Source: JAHBVH01 sp034432375
GTDB taxonomy: Bacteria > Chloroflexota > Anaerolineae > Caldilineales > Caldilineaceae
Direction: 5' to 3'
Length of the DNA: 64,000 bases
NCBI GenBank assembly: GCA_034432375.1
Contig: DAOUCA010000143.1
Coordinates: 29,980-93,979, forward strand
Below, piece after piece: positions 34,643 to 42,892 of this stretch. Every line of letters begins with the position of its first letter. The stretch's first letter is position 1. Both the position numbers and the translations under genes were made by a program. The notes under the pieces were generated by a model. That model was given only the letters and a program-made list of their open reading frames with translations, made no database searches and was not told the origin of the DNA.

Positions 34643-36295
34643 ATGTCCCTAAAACGTACGCGTTTGAAGTCTGAACTTCCACAAACGGCCACATGGACGC
34701 TCTCCGATCAACATCGGCGCAAACGGCTGGAGCCGTCCAAGAATGGTGCCAAGGAGAGTGCCCAAAACACAGACGCGCAGGAACAACGGCGAGCGGTTGC
34801 GCCATCTGTACCACGTACAACCACCAGTAAACGCCGGCTCCAACGGCGCATTATCCCGCTCGAACTATTGCAACAGCCGCTACAGGCAGGCGCACGAAAA
34901 GTCTTTGACTTGCGGCGCACACTCTTTGTCCTCGGCTTAACCATCGCAGTCCTGTTCTTGCCTACTCCACCAGGGCTGACGTTGGCAGGCCATCGAGCGC
35001 TGGCACTCTTTGTCTTTACCGGTTCGATCCTGGCCTTGGAACCGGCACCGTTGCCGATTGCCGCGTTGCTTGTGCCGATTGGACAGATCGCGTTGGGCAT
35101 CAATGAAGCGCGCGAAGCATTTGCGCCCTTTGGCAATCCGGTGCTTTTTCTCATTCTGGGGAGCCTCTTTCTGGCAGAAGCTTTGCGCAAACATGGCTTG
35201 ACGCGTCGCCTGGCACTGACGGCGATCGTGCAGAGCGGTGGTAACTTTCGTCTTCTCGTGCTTGGCCTCATGCTGACCACAGGATTGTTGAGTATGTGGG
35301 TGCTAAATACGGCAACCACGGCTGTCTTGATCCCGGTGGCGCTGACGATTGCCCAGCGTGTGCAACGGCCCGAAGAGGCCAAACGGGCGCTCAGCCTGCT
35401 CATTCTCTGTATTGCCTACAGCGCAAGTATCGGTGCCATCGCCACCGTGATGGGCAGTGGTGAAAACGCAATCGCCAGCAATTCACTAGATCAGGAGAGT
35501 ATCGGTGGCTTTGGCTTTCTGAGCTGGATGAAATATGGTCTGCCCCTCGTCGTCATCCTCATCCCTTTGAGTTGGTTCTTGCTCCTGCGTGTCTTTCATC
35601 TGCCGCAGATCGTGATTGACACCACAGCAGTTCAACAAGAGATCGAACGGTCCGGCACGTTGAGCACAGCCGAACGCGAGATTCTATTGGTCCTCGCCGT
35701 CTCGGTCATCTTCTGGATTTCCGGCTCCTCGATTGAGGAATGGTTGGGATTGCCAAGTACCATTTTAAGCAATGCCGTGGTGGCAATCGCCGCCGTTGCC
35801 GTGCTCTCTGTCGAAGAGATCGTCGATTGGAATGACTTAAAAGGAGTTAATTGGGGCGTCTTTTTTGTGATCGGGGCTGGACTAACCTTGGGCAATGCAT
35901 TGGAGATCACTGGAGCTACCGCCTGGTTTGCCGCGCTGCTGGCCCCCATGCTCCATGAACTATCCTACCTGGCCATCCTCGCAGTACTCGTAACCTTGAG
36001 CTTTACCCTCACCCAATTTATGAACAATGTAACATTGGGTGCGATCCTCACACCGGTCTTGGTGACCCTTGGCCACGCTAGCGGGATCCCGCCGGAGCGG
36101 CTGCTCTTGCCGACGATCTTTACCCTAGCGTTGGCCTATATGTTACCCAGCGCCAGCGCCCGTATGACATTGGTCGCTGTTACCGGTGCCGTTGAGAGCA
36201 AAGAGATGATTCGTGCCGGCCTGATTGTTGGCGTCCCCTCGGCGTTCATTATTTTGATCTATTTCTACGCGCTTAGTCACTTTGGATTAATCTAA
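34643..36295 (+). CDS. DASS/SLC13-family anion permease
   Basis: A 550-residue protein with a hydrophilic basic head of about 90 residues, then some 12 hydrophobic helices. It resembles the divalent anion:sodium symporter family: LALEPAPLPIAALLVPIGQIALG, LNTATTAVLIPVAL (the first substrate/sodium motif, in SNT form elsewhere), a large middle loop and TQFMNNVTLGAILTPVL as the second half-repeat motif. Likely substrates of the family are dicarboxylates, sulfate or phosphate; the sequence does not decide. The start at 34643 avoids overlap with the upstream TPR gene; the head shows no homology I recognise. Confidence 0.82.
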   Translation: MSLKRTRLKSELPQTATWTLSDQHRRKRLEPSKNGAKESAQNTDAQEQRRAVAPSVPRTTTSKRRLQRRIIPLELLQQPLQAGARKVFDLRRTLFVLGLTIAVLFLPTPPGLTLAGHRALALFVFTGSILALEPAPLPIAALLVPIGQIALGINEAREAFAPFGNPVLFLILGSLFLAEALRKHGLTRRLALTAIVQSGGNFRLLVLGLMLTTGLLSMWVLNTATTAVLIPVALTIAQRVQRPEEAKRALSLLILCIAYSASIGAIATVMGSGENAIASNSLDQESIGGFGFLSWMKYGLPLVVILIPLSWFLLLRVFHLPQIVIDTTAVQQEIERSGTLSTAEREILLVLAVSVIFWISGSSIEEWLGLPSTILSNAVVAIAAVAVLSVEEIVDWNDLKGVNWGVFFVIGAGLTLGNALEITGATAWFAALLAPMLHELSYLAILAVLVTLSFTLTQFMNNVTLGAILTPVLVTLGHASGIPPERLLLPTIFTLALAYMLPSASARMTLVAVTGAVESKEMIRAGLIVGVPSAFIILIYFYALSHFGLI

Positions 36296-36361
36296 GAAGC
36301 TATCCATAAGTTTGGTAATTCCGGTTGTAGTGTTTTGTGAAGTAAGTCCCGTAGAAGACTC

Positions 36362-36523
36362 GTAGGTCACAGTTGCACTGTGACAAGGAGTGTATCAACG
36401 GGGTGGATAGCGAAATTCGTGTGCGGCTTGGCAGATTGTCACGCTTGTAGCGTGACAAGTGTCGCAACGCTGCTGATGGCACTGCCGCTATGCAACGCCT
36501 GTCCCATTGCAAATGGGACCTAC
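36362..36523. repeat. Cluster of three GTAGG-type hairpins
   Basis: Three small hairpins: GTAGGTCACAGTTGCACTGT plus GACAA (36362-36386), TTGTCACGCTTGTAGCGTGA plus CAA (36436-36458) and TGTCCCATTGCAAATGGGAC plus CTAC (36500-36523, reverse orientation). Their stems differ in sequence but stay paired, while the GTAGG end, the TTGYA-type loop and the ACAA end are kept. Related hairpins lie at 56000-56067, and a GTAGG-bounded palindrome at 52017-52054. Confidence 0.75.
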
Positions 36524-36638
36524 ACATCGTTGTCCCTTACCAATCATTACTTATCTGACAAAACAGTAGTCCAGCGGGAACCGAGAATTTGAGGGTAGCG
36601 ATTAAAAAGATGCAAAATTGTTAAGCGAGGGGGAGAGC

Positions 36639-36971
36639 ATGCGCATTTGGCTCATTGGTGCGGATAGCAGGGGAACACAGGCGCTGCGCCAGTTTACAAA
36701 GAATCAACGGATCGATATGATTGTCAGCGATAGCAGTGAACGCCCTAAAGCGGTTGTCGAAGGGGTCATTGACCACGTCGACTATGTCGAACGGGTTACT
36801 TCACTCAACATCAACCAGATCGCGCGCCGTATTCAACCCGATCTGATCTTGATCGATGCCGGCGCGCTTGATCGCAATTGGGGACACGTCACCGGTGGCA
36901 GTGCCCTGTCGGAAGCGCTCTCCAACGAGATGGCGGGGGCCAGTGATTATCCTTGTCTGGTACTCGACTGA
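36639..36971 (+). CDS. Small Rossmann-like hypothetical protein
   Basis: The 110-residue protein begins MRIWLIGADSRGTQALRQF, a single beta-alpha unit with a Gly-x-x-x-x-Gly turn like the start of a nucleotide-binding fold, and continues with VDYVERVTSLNINQIARRIQPDLILIDAGALDR. It is too short for a full dehydrogenase. The ATG at 36639 is preceded by GGGGGAG, better than the in-frame start seven codons earlier. Function not recognised. Confidence 0.6.
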   Translation: MRIWLIGADSRGTQALRQFTKNQRIDMIVSDSSERPKAVVEGVIDHVDYVERVTSLNINQIARRIQPDLILIDAGALDRNWGHVTGGSALSEALSNEMAGASDYPCLVLD

Positions 36972-37340
36972 TCATCATCTATATTCGTGACACTGCTGGT
37001 CTACCTTGCAACAGGGTTAACTCCCTGCGCTAGCAACGAGAAGCGCGCCCAAAGGCGGTTGCCTTTTAGACGCGAGGCGCTGGCAAAATTCGCTCAGTCG
37101 CTGAGGCGACTTCTCGGTGTTATACTGAAATCAAAATGAAAACCTGCATTTTGAAATTGGAGAGTAGAGATTGGAGATCGGCGTGGGTAGTCGCCAATCT
37201 CCAATCTCTAGTTTTTACCGAACTCCGCTTCTCATGCTGAATTGAGTATAGGAGGGGATTCTAATCCCACTCCGTAAGGTAGGCCAACAGGATCTATTCA
37301 TCAGTGAATGATTGTGTTTACAAAACAGTAACTATATGCT
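36972..37340. repeat. Intergenic region with paired repeats
   Basis: Two structures: a degenerate hairpin around AACGAGAAGCGCGCC (37034) and GCTGAGGCGACTTCTCGGTG (37108), whose right part plus the following TTATACT recurs at 63835; and GATTGGAGAT facing CCAATCTCCAATCTC at 37170-37208, an inverted word pair. No gene is supported. The promoter of the next gene should lie here but is not obvious. Confidence 0.55.
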
Positions 37341-39527
37341 ATGTCTGATACCCTTTCTATGTCCACTCTTACTTCTACTTCTACAACACCACATAATCTT
37401 GGTCTCTATCGGCTCGAAGGGTTTAGCGGTAGCCGTACCGCGCTGTTGACCTTGCACGATTGGCTCACCGGTGACGACGATCTACCGGCGATTGCCATCA
37501 GCGGCGAGCAGGGCAATGGTAAGAGTACACTGGCGACGGCCGCGGCTTGGAATCATTTTCACCACTTTAGCGACGGCATCGTGCGCGTCAGCGCGGCAGG
37601 AGCCAATCGCTTTCGCCTCTACGATGTCGCCCGCACCATGGATAGCGTCTTTGGCACCGAGCTGACACGCTCCAGCCAGGATCGGTGGGGGATCAGCATT
37701 CTGGAGCAACTTTATCGTCGGCGCCGCCTGTTGATCATCGATAAGCTGGCGGGGGCCAGTGAAGCTGAACTCACAACGTTGGTAAATATCATTAGCCATC
37801 TACACGAATCAGGTGGTCAATCACGCATTCTCCTCATCGAACGCAACTTTCATCCGCAGATTGCAGATCTAGTACAATTCCAACATATCCACCTCGAAGG
37901 GCTGCAAGAAAATGAATTGGCCGAATTTGTTGAAAAGCGTGCGCCACCTCCTGTGAAAGCGCACGCACTCGCCAACTTACCCTTTCTCTATCGTCTGACG
38001 CGCGGCCGCCCGTTGGGGTTGCGGTTGCTGATTGGGCTACTGCTCGATTTCCAGGCCGATGAGTTGGGACTACTGCTGCTCAACAACTGTGATGAGCAAG
38101 GGGCAGTCCATACCGCCGCGCTCGTTGCCTTTGCCGTTGAAAATTTTGCCGTCTTTCATCCCCAGGTTGGCCCGCTGCTTGAGCGGCTGGTGAGTGCTGC
38201 CGGTGGCGCTTCGATGACGGCGCTGCGTGAACTTTTTTGGGCGGATTTGGGCACGGCGGCCGAATTAGATGAAACCGTAGCCGCGCTGAGTAACCGTGGG
38301 CTGATCGAATACGATCTCTATCGCCAACGGGTCGTGCTCCACCCGTTGATTCGTGGCTATCTGGAACAGAATGCTGTCATGTTGGGCGAGGAATGGGAGA
38401 GCGCGCACGCCGACTATTATCTACCCTTTGCCCAACAATATAGTGCGTTGCCGATTGAACAGTGGAACAAGGTTGACGTCGAATGGGGGAACATTTATCG
38501 GGCCGCCGATTGGTGTAATCAGCGTGTAAGCCGCCTGTGGGAAAAGGATCCTTGGAGCACGCTCCAAGAGCAGCAGACATTGCAGAGACCACTCGAACTC
38601 CCGGAAAAGAGTGCCACGATTTTCAATGATCTACGCCTGACACGCAATTATGGAATGGCGATGGCCCACTACGCCTTCTGGCGTCATCCCCCTGGTATCA
38701 TCGACTGGCTGGCAGCGGGAGCCGTGTCGGCGCTTGTTCTGGCCGATCTGCGCGACCATGCCTGGTTGCAGATGAATATTGGCCGACAACTCTTCTTTAC
38801 CGGCAACGTACAGGGCGCGGTGGGCTGGCTGGAGCGGGCACAAGTTGTCTTTGATGAACGTGATCAACTCATGGACCTTGCCTATGCACTGACCGATCTC
38901 GGCACCTCCTATCGTGTGCTCAACGAGGCGCGGCGGGCGATCAGCTACTTCCGCGCCGCCTTTGACGCCGTCGCCCAGTTGGGGGATCAGCGGGCGTTGG
39001 CGACGGCCTATATGAACATGGGCAGTGCGCAATATAGCCTAAACAACCCCGAGCGCGCGCTGCAAGAGTATCGCAAAGCATTCCGCATTGCCTTGCGCAT
39101 CGAAGATGATCGGCTAGCCGCTAGCACATACAACAACATGGGTCTGGCCATGGAGAGCATGGAGCGGCTTGATGAAGCGATCGCAGCCTATACCTATGCG
39201 CTGGCTATTTTCCGCCGGATAGACGATGTCATCGGCATCAGCACTTGTTACAACAATTTGGGATCCGCCAGTTATGCCCAAGGCGATCTAACTGAGGCAC
39301 TGCGTTGGTATGAATTAGATCTTACCTTGGGCGAACAGCGTGGGACTTGGACCGATATGGCGGCGACATTGCACAATCTGGGCCATGTGGCGGTTGAGCA
39401 AGGGGAGGTCGAACGAGCGCTGACCTATTTTGAGCAGAGCCGTGAACTCTATGCGGCGTTTCAACTAGAAGAGTATATGCAAGAGGAAGAAGAGATGATT
39501 GCGTATATAAAGCAAACAAAACTCTAA
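37341..39527 (+). CDS. STAND-like ATPase with C-terminal TPR repeats
   Basis: The 728-residue protein has a P-loop ATPase module (Walker A GEQGNGKST near residue 55, Walker B-like LLIIDKL near 131, downstream LEGLQENELAEFV and a GRPLGLRLLIG helix as in NB-ARC/AP-ATPase proteins), then a winged-helix-like linker and, from about residue 470, seven or so TPRs (QARAVLN...; YNNMGLAMESMERLDEAIAAY type). This is the usual build of signalling STAND proteins, which oligomerise on ligand binding by the repeats. No N-terminal effector domain is attached: the first 20 residues are Ser/Thr-rich. groESL follows at 300 bp under its own promoter. Confidence 0.82.
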   Translation: MSDTLSMSTLTSTSTTPHNLGLYRLEGFSGSRTALLTLHDWLTGDDDLPAIAISGEQGNGKSTLATAAAWNHFHHFSDGIVRVSAAGANRFRLYDVARTMDSVFGTELTRSSQDRWGISILEQLYRRRRLLIIDKLAGASEAELTTLVNIISHLHESGGQSRILLIERNFHPQIADLVQFQHIHLEGLQENELAEFVEKRAPPPVKAHALANLPFLYRLTRGRPLGLRLLIGLLLDFQADELGLLLLNNCDEQGAVHTAALVAFAVENFAVFHPQVGPLLERLVSAAGGASMTALRELFWADLGTAAELDETVAALSNRGLIEYDLYRQRVVLHPLIRGYLEQNAVMLGEEWESAHADYYLPFAQQYSALPIEQWNKVDVEWGNIYRAADWCNQRVSRLWEKDPWSTLQEQQTLQRPLELPEKSATIFNDLRLTRNYGMAMAHYAFWRHPPGIIDWLAAGAVSALVLADLRDHAWLQMNIGRQLFFTGNVQGAVGWLERAQVVFDERDQLMDLAYALTDLGTSYRVLNEARRAISYFRAAFDAVAQLGDQRALATAYMNMGSAQYSLNNPERALQEYRKAFRIALRIEDDRLAASTYNNMGLAMESMERLDEAIAAYTYALAIFRRIDDVIGISTCYNNLGSASYAQGDLTEALRWYELDLTLGEQRGTWTDMAATLHNLGHVAVEQGEVERALTYFEQSRELYAAFQLEEYMQEEEEMIAYIKQTKL

Positions 39528-39591
39528 CAAAGAATTTGCGCTCTACTGGCAAATATCCCTCAAAATAAAGGCAACAACAGCGAACACAAAT

Positions 39592-39620
39592 TTGCACAGA
39601 GTGCTTGGCTGCGGTATGAT
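39592..39620 (+). promoter_or_regulatory. Sigma-70 type promoter of groESL
   Basis: TTGCAC (39592-39597) and TATGAT (39615-39620) are separated by exactly 17 bp. The expected transcription start, near 39627, falls at the edge of the CIRCE operator, the standard arrangement for HrcA repression. Confidence 0.85.
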
Positions 39621-39628
39621 AAGGCTCG

Positions 39629-39655
39629 TTAGCACTCTCACCCATAGAGTGCTAA
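39629..39655 (+). promoter_or_regulatory. CIRCE operator (HrcA binding site)
   Basis: TTAGCACTC (39629-39637), nine-base spacer, GAGTGCTAA (39647-39655): an exact match to the CIRCE consensus. A third half-site, GAGTGCTAA, follows at 39660-39668. HrcA would repress groESL at normal temperature. hrcA is not in the window. Confidence 0.96.
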
Positions 39656-39824
39656 CAGTGAGTGCTAACAGTTCGCTCGTTTAAAGGCATGTCAGTTCAT
39701 TTGTATAAGAGTTGTTGCGTCAACAAAACTTAACAACTTGTCAAGCAATGAAACCACATGCAATCAATTTTTGTAAATTGTACCATATTGACGCTATTTG
39801 CTTCAAGCTAAGGAGGGTGTAAAG

Positions 39825-40112
39825 ATGAATCTGAAGCCATTGGGCGACCGCTTGGTCATTAAGCCATTGGAACAAGAAGAGCAGACCTCTTCCGGCATTT
39901 TCCTGCCGGAGACGGCCAAAGAGAAACCACAGCAAGGGACCGTAATTGCTGCTGGTCCTGGTGGCCGCAAGGAGAGTGGTGAACGCATTGCCATGGATGT
40001 CAACGTTGATGATAAGGTGCTCTATGCCAAGTACTCCGGCACCACCATCAAGTTGGAAGGTGTTGAGTATCTGATTCTCAAGGAAAGCGACGTTCTCGCG
40101 ATCGTTGCGTAA
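39825..40112 (+). CDS. groES: Co-chaperonin GroES
   Basis: The 95-residue protein begins MNLKPLGDRLVIKPLEQEEQ, with the mobile-loop region TSSGIFLPETAKEKPQQG and the C-terminal EGVEYLILKESDVLAIV, all standard GroES. Seven subunits cap the GroEL ring. The start follows AGGAGGG; the open frame begins nine codons earlier but lacks a site. Control is by the promoter and CIRCE operator upstream, with a long (about 200-base) leader after the operator. Confidence 0.98.
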   Translation: MNLKPLGDRLVIKPLEQEEQTSSGIFLPETAKEKPQQGTVIAAGPGGRKESGERIAMDVNVDDKVLYAKYSGTTIKLEGVEYLILKESDVLAIVA

Positions 40113-40150
40113 GCGGTAAAGTAAAATATTTTTTCAAGGAGTGAAATAAA

Positions 40151-41794
40151 ATGGCAAAGCAAATCCTTTTCGAAGATGCTGCGCGTAAAAAATTGAAGGC
40201 TGGTGTCGATGCGCTGGCCAATGCAGTCAAGACCACCCTCGGCCCCAAGGGTCGCAATGTGGCGCTCGACAAAAAATGGGGCAGCCCAACCGTTACCCAT
40301 GATGGTGTCACCGTTGCCAAGGAGATCGAACTTGAAGATCCCTTTGAGAATATGGGTGCCCAACTTCTCAAAGAAGCAGCCACCAAGACCAATGATGTTG
40401 CCGGTGATGGTACCACCACTGCCACCGTCTTAGCCCAGGCGATTGTCAACGAAGGTCTGAAGAATGTGACCGCCGGCGCCAACCCAATGCAGATCAAGTG
40501 GGGCATTGAAGCTGGCCGTGATGCTATCGTCGCTGCCCTCAAGGAAATGGCCACCCCGGTCTCCGGCAAGGATGGCATTTCTCAGGTCGCCAGCATCTCT
40601 GCGGCGGACAAGCACATCGGCAACCTCATCGCCGAAGTGATGGACAAGGTCGGCAAAGATGGTGTTATCACCGTTGAAGAGAGCCGTGGCCTCGAATTCG
40701 AGACCGAATATGTCGAAGGTATGCAGCTCGACCGTGGCTACCTGAGCCCCTACTTCGTCACCAATTCCGAACGCATGGAAGCTGTGATCGAAGATCCCTA
40801 TATCCTCATTACCGACAAGAAGATCAGCAGCGCCCAGGACATCGTCCCTGTGCTCGAGAAGCTCGTCCAGATTGGCAAGCGTGAGATGGTTGTGCTCGCC
40901 GAAGATGTCGACGGCGAAGCGTTGGCTACCCTCGTGCTCAACAAGCTGCGTGGCATGATCAATGTGTTGGCGATCAAGGCCCCTGGCTTTGGCGACCGCC
41001 GCAAAGCGATGCTGCGCGACATTGCCATCCTCACCGGTGGTCAGGTCATCACCGAAGAGATCGGCCGCAAGCTCGACAGCGTTATGCTCGAGGATCTGGG
41101 CCGTTGTGACAAGATCGTCAGCACCAAGGACGACACCACCATCGTTGGTGGTGCCGGTGAAAGCAGTGCGATTCAAGGCCGCATCAATGAGATCCGCGCC
41201 GAGATCGAAAACAGCACCAGCGACTACGACCGTGAGAAGCTGCAAGAACGTTTGGCCAAATTGGCTGGCGGTGTGGCCATCATCCGTGTCGGTGCTGCCA
41301 CCGAGACCGAGCTGAAAGAGAAGAAGCACCGTGTCGAGGATGCACTGAGCGCGACCCGTGCCGCCGTCGAAGAGGGCATCGTCCCCGGTGGTGGTGTGGC
41401 GTTAATCAATGTAATCCCCGCCTTGGACAGCATCAAGCTTGAAGGTGATTCTGCCACCGGTGTACGCATTCTGCGCCGCGCGCTCGAAGAGCCAATGCGC
41501 ATGATTGCTACCAATGCCGGCCTCGACGGCCCGGTTGTGATCGAGAAGGTCCGTGGTCTACAGCTCGAAGGCAAGATGACCACTGGTTATGATGTGCTGG
41601 GCAACGGCTATGTCGACATGCTCGAAGCCGGTATCATTGACCCCGTCAAGGTGACCCGCAGCGCCGTGGAGAATGCTTGCTCCATCGCCTCGATGATCCT
41701 CACCACCAGCGCGCTGGTTACCGACATTCCTGAGCCCGAGAAGGCTCCGGCGGGCGGTGACCCGGGCATGGGCGGCATGGGCGGCATGATGTAA
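40151..41794 (+). CDS. groEL: Chaperonin GroEL
   Basis: The 547-residue subunit is full length, with the ATP-binding motif VAGDGTTTATVLA near residue 85, the apical-domain block ITDKKISSAQDIVPVLEKL, APGFGDRRKAML and the Gly/Met tail GGMGGMGGMM. It folds proteins in the double-ring complex with GroES. AAGGAGTG lies before the start, 38 bp after groES, and a strong terminator follows. It is the only chaperonin gene in the window. Confidence 0.99.
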   Translation: MAKQILFEDAARKKLKAGVDALANAVKTTLGPKGRNVALDKKWGSPTVTHDGVTVAKEIELEDPFENMGAQLLKEAATKTNDVAGDGTTTATVLAQAIVNEGLKNVTAGANPMQIKWGIEAGRDAIVAALKEMATPVSGKDGISQVASISAADKHIGNLIAEVMDKVGKDGVITVEESRGLEFETEYVEGMQLDRGYLSPYFVTNSERMEAVIEDPYILITDKKISSAQDIVPVLEKLVQIGKREMVVLAEDVDGEALATLVLNKLRGMINVLAIKAPGFGDRRKAMLRDIAILTGGQVITEEIGRKLDSVMLEDLGRCDKIVSTKDDTTIVGGAGESSAIQGRINEIRAEIENSTSDYDREKLQERLAKLAGGVAIIRVGAATETELKEKKHRVEDALSATRAAVEEGIVPGGGVALINVIPALDSIKLEGDSATGVRILRRALEEPMRMIATNAGLDGPVVIEKVRGLQLEGKMTTGYDVLGNGYVDMLEAGIIDPVKVTRSAVENACSIASMILTTSALVTDIPEPEKAPAGGDPGMGGMGGMM

Positions 41795-41828
41795 ACCAAA
41801 CATTGCCGATTCCGGTAAATGTTTGTAA

Positions 41829-41864
41829 AATGGGGGCGTCCTGATCAGGACGCCCCCATTTTTA
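41829..41864 (+). terminator. Rho-independent terminator of groESL
   Basis: A perfect 34-bp palindrome, AAATGGGGGCGTCCTGA and its complement (41829-41862), followed by TT, 35 bp after the groEL stop. Confidence 0.9.
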
Positions 41865-41936
41865 TGGGCAATTTTTGTGGTCAATTGAAGTGTTCAACTA
41901 TTAATCCTTGTCCATTTTCAATTGATTTAGGACTTA

Positions 41937-42001
41937 TGCCGCTCTCTGGTTTCGATATAGGGAATTGCACCTTACTCAACCGGCGATCTGCGTAAGTCCG
42001 A
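41937..42001. repeat. GGACTTACGC-ended MITE-like element
   Basis: Left end TTAGGACTTATGC and right end GCGTAAGTCC are inverted repeats. The interior (TTCGAT, TTGCAC, CAACCGGCGATCTGCGTA) matches the decayed copy at 5635-5708. A third element with the same ends lies at 56241-56326. Confidence 0.65.
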
Positions 42002-42031
42002 TGATTATTAGTCAGTAGAAAGGCCTGTCAA

Positions 42032-42619
42032 ATGTCTTTGCCTTCTCGCGCCGAAGCCCATGCCATGCTCTGTGATTGGGTCGAATCCGAAAGTTTGCGC
42101 CGCCACATGTTGGCGGTCGAAGCGGCGATGCGCGCTTATGCCCGCCATTACAACGAGGATGAGGAGTTATGGGGACTTACTGGCCTGCTCCATGACCTCG
42201 ATTATGAACGCTTTGCCGATATGACCGACATGGAGAATGGCCACCCACGCACCGAACTGCGCCTCTTTCGCGAGCGCGGCTATCCCGAACCGCTGATCCA
42301 CGCCGTTGAAGCCCATGCCACCTTTTTAGGGGTGCAGGCAGAGTCGCGGTTGGACAAAGCGTTACTGGCCTGTGACGAGTTGACGGGGCTAATCCAAGCC
42401 TGTGCCTATGTACGCCCCGATCGCGATATCCGCAGTGTGGAGCTGAAGTCGGTCAAGAAAAAGTGGAAGGATAAAGCCTTTACCGCAGCGATCGATCGCC
42501 AAGAGAACATGCATTTTATTGAAGCACTTGGCGTGCCATTCGATGAGCATGTGCAGCGGGTGCTTGATGCGATGAAAGAGATTGCGGATGAGCTTGGTGT
42601 TGGCGGCGACAGAGGATAA
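42032..42619 (+). CDS. HD-domain protein (putative phosphohydrolase)
   Basis: The 195-residue protein is an HD-superfamily member: His in LRRHMLAVEAAM near 28, the metal pair in LLHDLDYERF near 55, a further His in AVEAHATFLG and the last Asp in LLACDELTGL, completing the H...HD...D set. Such small HD proteins are metal-dependent phosphohydrolases acting on nucleotides or related substrates; which one is unknown. It lies alone behind groEL. Confidence 0.85.
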   Translation: MSLPSRAEAHAMLCDWVESESLRRHMLAVEAAMRAYARHYNEDEELWGLTGLLHDLDYERFADMTDMENGHPRTELRLFRERGYPEPLIHAVEAHATFLGVQAESRLDKALLACDELTGLIQACAYVRPDRDIRSVELKSVKKKWKDKAFTAAIDRQENMHFIEALGVPFDEHVQRVLDAMKEIADELGVGGDRG

Positions 42620-42892
42620 AGAGGCAGCCGTAGCCAGTTGCTCTATTCAGACCATTTACCGATGCCATTAAGACTACTTGGCATACGTTTGTTCAGAGAG
42701 GTCGCTTAAGCGCCAAAGCAGATTGAGCAACTAGCTTGTAAATTTTTCTCTGGTATGTAGATGAGCTACAATAGCGCCTATGAAATCTCCTAATCACTGT
42801 TCAAGTTATGTTGTCAGGCCAGAGCAGATGAGTGACGTTCCTAATGACAAACGAGCCAGTAAGCGGGAAATCCGAAGTAGAGGATACGCTTG

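Noticed and set aside
40430..41329. 299-residue antisense frame in groEL
   Set aside because: Long antisense frames are usual in strongly biased groEL genes; no recognisable domain.
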